From the NCBI GenBank assembly GCA_963971285.1, contig OZ020254.1, positions 13,020,001 through 13,084,000 of the forward strand: DNA of 64,000 nt, written 5' to 3'. The notes under the pieces were generated by a model. It was not told the origin of the DNA and searched no databases. It saw only the letters and a list, made by a program, of their open reading frames with translations. The DNA is from Astropecten irregularis. Taxonomy: Eukaryota; Echinodermata; Asteroidea; Paxillosida; Astropectinidae. Of this stretch, positions 30,592 through 40,993 are shown one piece after another (positions within the stretch are counted from its first letter, which is position 1; each line of letters opens with the position of its first letter). The position numbers and the translations under genes are program-made.

Positions 30592-30819
30592 GGTCAATTT
30601 CACCAAACTCATCGTAACTTACTGTCAGTCATAGGACATATGATGCATTATGTGCAGCCCTAGCCCTACGTAGGATACGATGGGTAACTCCCATTTCAGA
30701 CAAAAAGTCTTTCATTGCCGCATTGTTCGTTTGTTTGTAAGCCTAGTTGCACGCCAGTCTGAAATGGGGTCATCCTTCGTAACTCGATCGGTCGTAGGGC
30801 TTCGTGAAATTGACCCCAT
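30592..30819. mobile_element. Family J MITE, full copy
   Basis: The ends GGGGTCAATTTCACCAAACT and CTTCGTGAAATTGACCCC are inverted, with CATCGTAACTTAC and TACGTAGGATACGATGGGTA inside. Copies also at 53.1-54.2 and 57.94-58.03 kb. Confidence 0.7.
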
Positions 30820-31445
30820 GTGTAGCAACCTATTACTAATAATTATGATGAGTATAATGTCATTGAGAGATGTGAAATTTGCTTTATCTTTGTTTAATCA
30901 GTCAAAAGATAATGATATAATAATAAACTGGTCCGTTGCCAGCTATCACCAACCAACCCAAAAAGTGCTGAAATTTCCTGGTCAGTTTATTTTGCGTTTT
31001 ATTTTCATTAAGGCCATAAAACAAAATTGTTGTATTGGCGTAACCCGCCCGACCCAAAAATATGCCCCGACCGTAAAAATTTTTAACCAAAAATAAATAA
31101 ATAAATCGCAAATTTCTATGCAGATTAAAAGCTTAAAAGGAGCAAAAGATGGAAACCAGACTGGTTAAAGTTGTTATGTCATTTCTTGTCTTTATTTGAC
31201 ACGTCAAATACTGTGATATACAGGGGAAAAGCATTTAATACCCCAGGAAAAATTTAATAAAAAAAATAAAAAATCCGCCCGCCCTACCCTATTTTCCAAA
31301 CCTCCATTACGCCAATACAACCATTTTTTTTTATGGCCTAATAAATGACACATCAGCTTTCTTTGTTTGATATCCACGAAATCCAACACAATTATCACAA
31401 GTAATCTTAAACTAATCAAATAGAATGAAGTACTTATCTGTTGTC

Positions 31446-31860
31446 ACACGATGTGGTCAACGGTAGAGATCGTGATGTTTCGTATGCAAGCTGCAATACT
31501 TCATCAGGCGATGGCAGTGGTCACGCTCGTGCTCCTTATCTTCGGTTCCGGGGGATCCTGGGTGCGTGGCGATGTGCCGTGATTGGGCAGTGCAGCCGGT
31601 CGTGCTACTGGCCGATTGGCCCGTGCTGTGGTAGATGCTGCATGCTGTCTCACTGTACGTGTCCACGCCTCAGGGACTTCTATGCCATTATCTCTGTTGA
31701 TGTTGCTGGGATGGAGACGGATCTGGATGGCCTCCTTGACCCGTCGGGTGAATCAGTGATGCTCTCTGTCCACACACGACTCCGTCCCAGTCTGGGGTGT
31801 GTCCCTTCCCCCAGTCATGCTCCCAAACCGCCGAGCCGTCGGTGCGTGCAAGCCTGAAAC
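31446..31860 (-). pseudogene. Decayed Penelope-like (GIY-YIG) retroelement tail
   Basis: The minus strand of this GC-richer block carries, in shifting frames, GSAVWEHDWGKGHTPDWDGV and then RRVKEAIQIRLHPSNINRDN followed by GIEVPEAW. These resemble the C-terminal part of GIY-YIG endonuclease domains in Penelope-like elements (EH-W-KGH-DWD, then R-EAI-I-NINRD-G). Frameshifts and stops break it, and nothing recognisable continues upstream. A hammerhead-like core follows. Assignment is from memory of the motif pattern, not a search. Confidence 0.5.
31471..31507 (-). ncRNA. Hammerhead-ribozyme-like core
   Basis: The minus strand reads CTGATGA, then AGTAT...ATAC (4-bp stem GTAT/ATAC), then GAAAC: the invariant hammerhead boxes in order, at the end of the Penelope-like remnant. 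Penelope-like elements are known to carry such motifs. A complete stem III with a cleavage site is not clear, so activity is unproven. Confidence 0.4.
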
Positions 31861-32510
31861 TCATGTCCAAACTACAGAATCTAAAGTGAATAAGCAGGAA
31901 CTCAATATCTCACATGTATGAAAACTTCACTAAAAACCTGAATGTTCGCCTTTAGAAACTGAGTGGTTACCTTTCCCTATATTTCAAGGGAAATTGTTTT
32001 AATAACAAGATCTTCTAAATAAAGGAACAAAATATAAAATCAAAAATGGCTTCCCTTTGTCTTTTTGGATTATGCATAATATTGAGTTAAGCAAGTAATA
32101 ATCTTTAACAATAAGAGACTTTGGAGAACCGGTCTAAAGTCTGAAAGTCAACAGCGCACGCAAAACAACACGTACATGCTCACAATTGCGCAAGCATGGT
32201 TTGACTCCAGACTGGTTCTCCAAAGTCTCCCATTGAATACCTTCTGCAATGAAAGCTTCTTCTTTTTTCAAATACGGCACATTTTGAAGATCTATATCGC
32301 CCTATATAATAAGAAACTTGGCTTTTGCTTAACTCTGAACTTGGCTGAATACTTTATGCGATTATTGCTTAGTGTTGAAGTTTCCATTTTTTTAGCTTTG
32401 GGTTTGTTATGGGTTTTCCACTTACCGGTACACGTAGTAGTCAAGTCATAGAAATGCCATTTGTTTGAAGATAGTGCCATACCTTTTCCTGAGGGGGCTG
32501 AACACATCAT

Positions 32511-32930
32511 CATACTAGGCATGTTCACACACACTAAAAAAAAAAACGATTATTTTTCTTTGTATCCACAAAGGCAGAAAAATTGCCAACAGGCTAAATC
32601 TAAATTTAATCAAACTGCGCATGCGTGATTCTGTTGTTTGACCGGCACTGCATTCAGACGAACTGAATCGATATGGTAGTTTACACATGCAACATACTTT
32701 GAATTGCGCACGCATTGCATGATGATATATAAAAAAACATGTTTTTTTGGCACACTGTTCACACAGCAAATAATCACCATTATTTGCACAAAAAAACAAC
32801 GCACTTATAGTGTAATTTCAATTGCGATTCACGATTCATGTTGCTATTATTTGTATCCACAAAAAAAGATCAGAAGTCAAACCCCAAAGCAAATAATCAA
32901 GGATTATTTGGGTTTGTGTAAAGGGACCTA
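32511..32930. repeat. Inverted-repeat region with AAATAATC/GATTATTT arms
   Basis: GTTCACACACACT and AAACGATTATTTTTCTTTGT at the left are echoed by CAAATAATCAAGGATTATTT and GTTTGTGT at the right. Internal GTTCACACAGCAAATAATC words repeat the theme. It is probably a non-autonomous DNA element related to 54.66-55.02 kb. Confidence 0.45.
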
Positions 32931-32963
32931 ATGTTGGCAAACTTCTTAAGATCAACATCAAGA

Positions 32964-33187
32964 CAGTGGCGCACCCAGGGGGGGGAGCTCGGGGGGCTTG
33001 AGGCCCCCCCCCCCCCAAGAGGGTCCCTGAAAAAAAAAAAACGAAAAAAAAAAAAAAGAGAGAAAAAAAGGGGGGGGGGAGAGGGAAAGGGAGAGGAGGA
33101 AGAGGGGGGGGGGGAGTCACAAAATGTTTTGTGGGAGAAAATTTTTCTTTGAGCCCCCCCCAAGACAAAATCCTGGGTGCGCCGGTG
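32964..33187. mobile_element. hAT-like MITE (CAGTGGCGCACCCAGG ends) with 8-bp target duplication
   Basis: Starts CAGTGGCGCACCCAGG and ends CCTGGGTGCGCCGGTG; flanked by CATCAAGA on both sides. The body is poly-G, poly-A and purine-rich low complexity. Confidence 0.8.
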
Positions 33188-33195
33188 CATCAAGA

Positions 33196-33954
33196 ATTAC
33201 CTGCATTGTTCACTAGGATTTGCCAAATTGGCAGAAATCTTCCACAGTATTTCTGACGAAGGCTGTCAAGTTTGTTCTTTCGGATAAATTATTTAACAGT
33301 AGTGATTCATTCAAAACAAAATATTTTTATTGCTTTGTAAATTTTATTTCATTATAAATATCTGATTTCAATAAAGTATATGATTATTATAATACAGTTT
33401 AATAGCTTCAGGAGAAAATAAATTATATAGATATATATCAATAATTTATTCAAATTACGAGAAATTCCAAATATAAACCCTTTCAGGAATCATGCAATAA
33501 GTATCAGCCTAAACCTATGTCCTTCCACCTGACAAGACTTTTAATTTTTTTTTCTTACAAAAAAAATGGCCATTGAAATTGTTTTAGATGCAAGTAAACA
33601 TGGTAAATAAGACACATTATGTGATCCAGAAACAAATTGTAGCTGTTTTAGCGTTTTTCTTGAGGGCACTCAATGTGCTTAGAAGTATTGCAATACTGGA
33701 AGATATATTATGGGTTATTCCACCAACGAGCATGATTTGTGACGGTGTCCCTGTTAAATCAGTGAACTCACACCATTCATTATCCCTATAATTACTTGAT
33801 GGTACACGGTGACTGTTCTTATAATGAGAATGAAGTCAATCTGCTCCTTCAACATGTTGAACAGGAAAATACACACATGCTAATTTACTTATACAAATAT
33901 CACATGGTTTGAGGGTGGACAGTCGATTCTAGCTCCCGAGGTGTTGAAAGTTGA
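33196..33954. other. Intergenic, no gene recognised
   Basis: AT-rich, no exon, RNA gene or bounded element seen. Confidence 0.45.
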
Positions 33955-34262
33955 GGGGCCTTTCACACTAGACAAATTCCCCGGGGAATTGGTGGGGCAT
34001 TGCCGGGGTATTTTGGTTGGACCGTTCACACTACCAAAGAGATCCCCGGGGAATAGCTATATATTCCCCGGGGAATGTTCACCCCTGCTCGGGAGTAGGG
34101 TTGAAGCCGAAATCCCCGGGGATTTACGTTTTCCAGGGGAAAATAAACTTCTGAAAAAGTGTCTTCGGGAGTTTCCATGGGCCTAGTGTGAATGGTTGCT
34201 GGGGTGTTGGTGGGGTAAAAATTCCCCGGGGATTTGCTCTGCAGTGTGAAAAAGTGTGAATA
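33955..34262. mobile_element. Harbinger-like MITE rich in CCCCGGGG words
   Basis: Starts GGGGCCTTTCACACTAGAC; the right side has GCAGTGTGAAAAAGTG. Repeated ATTCCCCGGGGAAT palindromes lie inside. Ends of GGGCCTTTTCACACT type are common in PIF/Harbinger-like MITEs; the assignment is inference. Confidence 0.5.
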
Positions 34263-34345
34263 GTTTCCCTTTTTGCAGCAAAAAGAGATTACCATAACTA
34301 ATGTGTTTTTCAACTTATGACATGTTTTCTCAATCAAATTGGAGT

Positions 34346-34951
34346 AAGGGGCCACTCAAAATGTTCAATGTTTTTGAATTTCGACTTTTTTTCGAAATAG
34401 AGGGTGGGTGGGTCAAGGAAATAAATTGAAGTAAATTGTTAATCGAAATTAACTTTTTGTATTAAAATTCAGAATTTTTATCTGACTTGCCTGAGAAAAG
34501 GATCATGATTCTTTCAACAAATATCAATGTTAGGCAAGGTCTTTCTCTGTGACATATTGTTTGACATCTATGACCTCTACTTCCAGTCATACAGGAAGTA
34601 GCTCCTCCTTTAAAAGTGGAAAGAGCTAGGATCATGATTCTTTCACCAAATATCAATGTCAGATAAGGTATTTCTTTGTGGCACATACATTAGATCTAAT
34701 GTTGAATGGATTCATTAATTACTTTAAAAAACATGGAGCGGAAAAGCCCTATGCTCTGTTGCAGACAGACATAGATCTCTAGTTTTAACATGCATTTGAA
34801 TTTATATCAAATGTACAATGTACAGTAGTTGATGAAAAATCAGGGTTTTTTAAATCGAAATTGGGGGTGGGTGGGTGGTTTCAAAACAATTTGGAAAAAA
34901 AAAATTCAAAATCGAAATTCAAAAACATTGAACATTTTGAGTGGCCCCTAA
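34346..34951. mobile_element. Inverted-repeat MITE, about 600 bp (AGGGGCCACTCAAAATG ends)
   Basis: The ends AGGGGCCACTCAAAATGTTC and GAACATTTTGAGTGGCCCCT match for nearly 40 bp. It contains a 130-bp-spaced direct duplication of GATCATGATTCTTTCA at about 34500 and 34630. Confidence 0.75.
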
Positions 34952-34969
34952 CAATTGAAAATGTGCAAT

Positions 34970-35400
34970 TAAATGTCTGTGAAGCCATGAAAAGTCGCGT
35001 CTTCATTACCATTTTTACCCCCATAAATTCCCTAAAAAATCAAAGCCCTGCCCGCTTTCCACAACTGAATGTAACCTTGAATGGGCAAGACTTGCGGTGA
35101 CACCATGTAAAATACTCTTTTAGGAAGATGTGTGGTCCTGAAAAGGACCGATGAGAGTGGATTCTCGACGTTTCGACTAGTGTGCTCTAGTCCTGAAAAG
35201 GGGTTTGAAGTTTTGCATGAGTGGTGGAGAGACTAGAATGAGTATTAGACTTGCAGTGACACCATGTATATTGCTCTTTGAGGAAACCTTACTAATATTG
35301 AAGAAGAAACATCAAACGTATATTTAGGTGAGTCACTTTACAAATAGTTGTTTTCCTTTCCTTATAGTGTTGGAACCGATGAGTAGTCCACAATCCCCAT
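34970..35400 (+). repeat. Dispersed repeat family I copy interrupted by a foldback
   Basis: The outer parts match 22985-23246; the centre (about 35083-35275) has inverted ACTTGCGGTGACACCATGTA-type arms around a hammerhead-like centre. Confidence 0.5.
35161..35200 (-). other. Hammerhead-like half motif in foldback centre
   Basis: The minus strand reads TCAG, then GACTAG-AGCACA-CTAGTC (perfect 6-bp stem), then GAAAC GTCGAGA. The CTGATGA box is degenerate here. Confidence 0.35.
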
Positions 35401-35940
35401 TTTTCTGTTTTCTGTCTTTTCACTGAGACACCCAACACTGCAATTATCTGTCCACACAAGTTCATCCCAAGCTTGTTGGTATAAAAGAGAACTTTTGGAA
35501 AGAGATTCAAAGCAAATGTAATCAAACCCTGAACACTGTATTTTGCATCCAACATCCAACCAGGGGTGTGTTCCACTCCAGCTAACTACGTGCACCGTAC
35601 ATTGTGCACCATCATTTCCAAACCGGAATGCGCTGTTCATCAAACATGAACACAACGTTCACCTAACATAGCTAACGGTGTAGAGGAGGTGTTTGCTGAA
35701 GTTGGCTAACTACATTGAATGAAAGATGGATGCAATACGCAACACAATGTTTGCCAGTGTTGCATGTGTGTTCCACTTCAAACGTCGCAAACATGTTCGC
35801 GCAAGCGGAACGCACCCCAGGATGAATACAAACAGCATTACTTACAGACATGATACCTGTTAGAGTCCAGTACTAGGAACGACATCACATTAATGTCTCC
35901 CACCCCAGCCCTGCAAACTAGCAGATGGTTGAATTGTGAA

Positions 35941-36293
35941 TTAAAGGTACAGTACAGGATTGCTAACATACCCAAACAGAAATGTTCACAGATTTACAAA
36001 TAACTTTCAGGGTATAAAGATGGTGCTGGTAGAAACATACCGTTAAAATATTTCTGCCTGAAATGCTATATTTATAACAAGGACCAAAAACAGTTTTGAT
36101 CTTGGGGTAAGATCAAAACACCATTCTTTATGTTTTATAAGAAAAAAATAGAGTTGGATATTCCATTTTCTCATGACTCAGATGTCCGAATAAGCCCAAA
36201 TTCTCACAGTTGAGTTATTTCATGTACATGTTGGATTAGACAAAGTGTGAGTGCTGTTCTGTGACCTTTACCAATCATGTATTATACCTTTAA
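35941..36293 (+). mobile_element. Family B TTAA-type MITE, full length
   Basis: TTAA plus AGGTACAGTACAGGATTGCT at the left; CAATCATGTATTATACCT plus TTAA at the right. The internal part shares GATTTACAAATAACTTTCAG and the GAAACATACCGTTAAAATAT block with family A, so A and B have a common left half and different right halves. Confidence 0.8.
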
Positions 36294-36724
36294 CAACAGG
36301 TGTCATTTAAAGCTACATTAGGTATTTTAGCCTGCAGCTGCTGCAGGCTATTAACATCTATAAAATAAATTACATAAATCTCTCTTGTGATCGTTAACTT
36401 GAATACAGTTGAACTAATCAATATAATCCATTCACTGTTAACAAAATCAAATGGCAAATTCTTCACAGCTGCTATTAGCGCAGTCGTCTCGCTTAGAAAA
36501 AAAGGAAATTGGCAGGAATATAATATTTTTTACGAAGTAAGACATTTCATGATAAGTAATAAGGTATTTGCGAGTTAAATCTGAATAGCATCTAGTCTGG
36601 CATACAGACTTCTTTCATTGCACATAATTAAACACCCCAGTTTGAATTTTGGCTAAAGACTGTTGCTATATCACATGATTCAAGGCAAAAGCTTTTGCTT
36701 GGCTACATAACATACGTTTTGATT

Positions 36725-37050
36725 TAATTATAGCCTTTGAGAAAGATCCTGCTAGGATCGAAACGCGTCAGGCCCTCCTTACCCCAAGCATTTTATAAAT
36801 TTCAGATCATTTTGGCTGATGAGCAGTTTGCAGCAGTTTATTACTTGTATTGATTTAATTCAATTAGCCTGGAGAGCCCCTTTGACAGGCGGGAATAATT
36901 CCTTTTGGGCAATCCTTCGGGAGCTAATTGGATTCTTATGTAGTTATGTATTTGTTTTGTCCTGTTCTACTGAAAGTGTTAATTGTTGTTCTTGTGCGTT
37001 GTAACTTGTTCTTCCCGAGAAATGAAATAAATACTAAATATTAAATACTA
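36725..37050 (+). repeat. Family E repeat with GATCCT-hairpin-GAAAC motif
   Basis: CCTTTGAGAAAGATCCTGCT then AGGATCGAAACGCGTCAGG forms a GATCCT/AGGATC hairpin followed by GAAAC. It continues through CATTTTGGCTGATGAGCAG to AAATAAATACTAAATA. Copies at 48.33 kb and, inverted, 53.35-53.53 kb. Confidence 0.6.
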
Positions 37051-37890
37051 ATACTGTCCATAATGGATAAGAATAGCACAGAGGAACCAGTCCATTCCAG
37101 AGATGGGTATTGCTATGCAAACGCTTGCCCCGAATCATGTGCCATTATAAGCAACAGTGTCTTTACACTAGGAAATTCAAACTAAGGTGTTTATGTGCAA
37201 TGAAAGAAGTCTGCGTACCAGATACTATTCAGATTGAACTCGCAAATGGCTTATTATCTCATACATGTAGTTGGCAGCAATGTCATGTTACACTGCATTA
37301 TTCATTAATAGACTAGAATGGCGCTATAAAGCCATTTGGGTGGAAACTACAAAATGGCTTCCGAATGTAATGAGCAATCCACTGATAAAAAACTGAATGG
37401 TTGAATAAATTAATCCTTTTAAGAAAGATGGACAAATTTAAATAGACGGATATTTTGGATCAATTTTGTAAAAGAAAGAAGTTCAAAAGCACCATTTAAA
37501 GTAAGAAATAAGTCTTTCAAATGAAAGACTAAGAACTAAAAACTTCAACTAAACCCGTTTTTTTTTCCTCCCTAAAAATCAAAACGGAAAAGCATCTACT
37601 ACCTATTTGACGCTATTTAAGTAATATGGCAAATCACACTTTAGTGGATAGATTTCAAAATTTGGAATTTTCGTCACAAAACAAAATAAATAAAACAAAA
37701 CCAAACAAGACAAAAACAAAAACAATCTCATGACAAACTAGTGGACAAAAGTGTGATTCTGTAAATTGACCAAGCAGAGTTCTGACATGCTGGGCAGAGC
37801 AAAGTGGCGGGGCAGAATCACAGAAGGGCAACGAGTTGGCAAAGGTTTGGCATCTCCCGTGACTGCTGATTAATTATGTATCCTATCTTC
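37051..37890. other. Intergenic, no gene recognised
   Basis: AT-rich with an ACAAAAC/AAACAAAA run near 37677-37720. No exon or bounded element seen. Confidence 0.45.
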
Positions 37891-38255
37891 TTAAAGGTAG
37901 TATCATACTTTGGTAAGAAACCAAAAAAGAAATGTTCACAGATTTACGTATAACTTACAGGGTATGAAGATGGTGGTGGTAGAAACATACCGTTAAAATT
38001 TCTCCACCTGAAATGGTGTATTTATCCAGAAATTAGTCAAACAACGACCACAAATCTTGTTGATCTTTTAAAAGATCAAAAATAAAAGAGAAAAGACTTA
38101 AGAAATACTGTGGCCATTTTTCACTGTTTTCTCAAAAAGTGGGCACCGTATGGGACTGAACATTTCACAGATGACTGTTGCTGTATCTGTCTTGATATTT
38201 TTGCCAAGGAATCTGTATTTCTTTGATAAAAACCAAAGTATGATACTACCTTTAA
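37891..38255. mobile_element. Family A TTAA-type MITE, full length
   Basis: AGGTAGTATCATACTTTGGT at the left, the inverse at the right, TTAA on both sides. The right TTAA (38252-38255) is also the left TTAA of a family B element. Confidence 0.85.
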
Positions 38256-38625
38256 AGGTACAGTTCGGGATTGATAACATACCCAAACAGAAATGTCCAC
38301 AGATTTACGTATAACTTTCAAGGTATGAAGATGGTGCTGGTAGAAACATACCATTACAATATTTCCGCCTGAAATAGTATGTTTATCCAGAAATTAGTCA
38401 AACAAAAACTGAAAACAGTTTTGATCTCAGGGTAAGATCAAAACCGTTTTTATGTTTTATAAGAAAAGTTGAGTCGGGTTTTTGGTATTTTCTTGTGACT
38501 CGGATTTCCGATTGAGCTCAATAATACTCAAATTTTCAAAGGTGTGTTATTTTATGTAAATGCTGGATCAGACAAAGTGTGAGAGCTGTTCTATGAGCTT
38601 TACCAATCATGTAATATACTTTTAA
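38252..38625 (+). mobile_element. Family B TTAA-type MITE, abutting family A
   Basis: TTAAAGGTACAGTTCGGGAT to CCAATCATGTAATATACTTT plus AA; same order as the 35.9 kb copy. Confidence 0.75.
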
Positions 38626-38831
38626 TAAATGTTTCCAACGTTTTTTATTGTTCTGCGTTTCTGAGTGCAAATATCAGACCAGTGATCACTGGCAGACAAC
38701 AACAGTGTTGGTCAATAAATATCCTTAGTAGGTAATTTTTGTTATTTATTTACTTGAATATTTATTTATTTATTTATCTAATATATATATATATTAGGCT
38801 CTCAACAAGGCAATAAACCCATTGCTGATAA

Positions 38832-39006
38832 TCAATAGAGGTTATTTATGTGACGTCATTGGCCGTCAAACACAATGATTGCAAAAAGCTAAACAATACG
38901 AATCAGTGCACACGCAACGTACAGTGTCCGAGTAACCACAGGCAACGTAGAAAAGCTTGACGGCCAATCAGGTGATTTTATGACATTAGTGAATAACCTC
39001 TATAAC
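38832..39006. mobile_element. Inverted-repeat MITE, about 170 bp
   Basis: ATAGAGGTTATTTATGTGAC and TTAGTGAATAACCTCTATAA face each other, with TTGGCCGTCAA/TTGACGGCCAA following inward. It lies upstream of the foldback at 39.05 kb. Confidence 0.6.
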
Positions 39007-39044
39007 AGAACAAAACCAAGACAATAGTAAAATATATATTCTGG

Positions 39045-39345
39045 TACAAGAAATATTTGAGGCTTTGCATGGTGACAATTGGTATGTGGATCGGTTTGCG
39101 GAAACACCATGTAAGAATTGTTCGTAATTTTGCACTTCTTTTACGTTCACACTTCTCGTAAGGTCTCAACATCTCAACTAGCCTGCTCTAGTCTCCTGAG
39201 GACTAGAGCAGGCATAGTCGTAGTCAAAATGTGAACAAAATAGAAGTGCGAAAGTACTAACGATTCTTACATGGTGTTTTTGCAAACCGATCCACATATT
39301 GATATACATACTGTTAACATGACTTCTAGGTTTAAAGGCACGAAG
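39045..39345. repeat. Foldback element with decayed hammerhead-like centre
   Basis: The arms (GTGGATCGGTTTGCGGAAAC, ACCATGTAAGAATTGTTCG and complements) surround the centre at 39165-39225, CTAGCCTGCTCTAGTC / GACTAGAGCAGGCATAG, where the core boxes are partly mutated. Confidence 0.6.
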
Positions 39346-39499
39346 CTTCAAAAAGTGAAGTGAAAACATATAATGCTTACAGCACACACATTCTGGATAG
39401 CACATAATGGATTGGAGGGAATGTATGATTATTTCGGGTATGAACATTTGGGTATGAAAGTTTTGGTATTCAACTTGGAATCGGAGAGTTGATTCTGGA

Positions 39500-40630
39500 A
39501 GCTCTGATATCTCCTTTTCGATCTGTGTTGAAACCAACCCAGATCCACCCTTGTTCAGCCCGGCAAGTTTTTGAACCGGTGTGGCGGTCTCAGCTGACTC
39601 CCCTGACGTAGGGGGACAGTCTCAGCTGTCTCCCCTGACGTAGGGGGATAGTTCAGTCCGACATGTGCACGGTCTCGTTGGTCTCCCGTGCTGAGATGTC
39701 TCCCATGACTAACTATCGCACGGTACCGTGCCTCATATAGCGAGAGATTAGTTGATGTTAATTCAATAATTACTTTAATGAAGTATTCTTTTGGGTAGGT
39801 AGAGTGAGCATTCTCTGGTGAATATTCGTCATTTATTCAAGGGTCTACGGGTCAAATTTCAGGCAAACAGCACTTCGTCCTATATTATATGATGGTCCTA
39901 CATCCTATGATGGGTTTATGTCTACTATGGTCTACCCACTGTTCCATCTGTCAACCTTCAACCTTTTGACTGCGCGAACTATTATAAAACCAAACCACCC
40001 CTCCCCCCCCTCCAATTTCTTTTCCCATCCATGTCTTCAGTATTTCTGTTTCTTCCCTTAGTTACCCCCTCTCCTTTCCTTGACTTCCATGTCCTACGTT
40101 AAATCCCCTGGCTCACAGGTTTTTTGTAGCGTGTCCATTCCTTTCCTGTAGTATTATTGTGTAATAAATCACAGAAGCAATGGCCTTCAAAACAAGGAAA
40201 ACACCTGTGTTGTGAAGCATGGAATGCACAGCTCGACCACAACTCAGTATGCCACTTAAACGGACGACTTTACCGTTGTTGTGCGCAGAGATAGCATGAT
40301 GTATTGGTACTATATTTAGTAAGGGGGACAGCTGAGACGGGGAGTCAGCTGAGACCGCCACACCGGATCGAAGAGACGCAACGACGTTCACACAACGTTT
40401 ATGGTGAACCGGCTCATATACGACACAGATCACGGACAAAAAATGCAGTTTGGAACTGGGTTGACATTTTCAACCCTGCTCCCTACAAGGGCTAATTTTG
40501 ATCCGGTTTTAGACCGTCCTACCCAGGTTGGCTCAGAGTTGAACATTTTCAAGTGTGAAAAGGGTTAAAAAAAAATTTCCTGGCTTGATCCCGTTCCAGC
40601 TCTGAGATTTTAGATAGTGTGAAAAGCATT
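39500..40630 (-). mobile_element. Harbinger-like MITE, split by another element
   Basis: The outer segments match the complement of the element at 46958-47322: GTTGAAACCAACCCAGATCC on the left, AAAATGCAGTTTGGAAC, TTTTCAAGTGTGAAAAGGGT and GAGATTTTAGATAGTGTGAA on the right. The left end is decayed. Confidence 0.6.
39580..40362. mobile_element. DNA element with TGTGGCGGTCTCAGCTGACT ends and CCGG target duplication
   Basis: 783 bp. The ends TGTGGCGGTCTCAGCTGACT and AGTCAGCTGAGACCGCCACA are perfect inverted repeats; CCGG lies on both sides (39576-39579 and 40363-40366). Internal GTCTCCC/GACGTAGGGGGA words repeat near the left end. No transposase ORF. Confidence 0.75.
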
Positions 40631-40767
40631 CAGGGTAAGTCCCGAAGTTAGTCCCGAAGTGCTGAAAAATTGTGTCCCAACGAGGACTTTTGTCAGTGGG
40701 ACTACCCCCATTCGGGAGTACTCCCGAAACCAAACCAACCCCTCATATGAACTTACCCCATAAGACT

Positions 40768-40993
40768 TTAGTTATCTAAGCGTTCAACAAGCACCTGTTT
40801 TTCACCATTCTCCTTGATGCACTTGTCAACAGTTTGAAGAGCAGTTTCCAGTCTGCGGTCTAATGCTTGGAAGTGGCTTTCTGTGATGACTGGTGTAATG
40901 GGATCATTGGACATGGACGAACGTAGCAGGTCGCTTAGCCGTGACTCAGGACGGGTTAGCTCTTTCAAACGTAGGTAGGTTGACCGACGAAGT
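40768..40993 (-). CDS. FAM20-family gene last exon (stop codon)
   Basis: The acceptor TTTTTGTTTCAACAG precedes codons for LRRSTYLRLKELTRPESRLS, then DLLRSSMSNDPITPVITESH, LDRRLETALQTVDKCI and VERLDN, TAA at 40768-40770. This matches the C-terminal helices of FAM20 proteins in order and length. Confidence 0.9.

Noticed and set aside
31441..31857. Cysteine-rich plus-strand ORF
   Set aside because: It is antisense to the Penelope-like remnant, whose motifs lie on the minus strand.
32836..33193. Proline/serine/phenylalanine-rich ORFs
   Set aside because: Translations of the poly-G/poly-A body of a hAT-like MITE.
36820..36850. GGCTGATGAGCAG as a hammerhead CTGATGA box
   Set aside because: No stem II followed by GAAA comes after it; the GAAAC motif lies about 60 bp upstream, in the wrong order.
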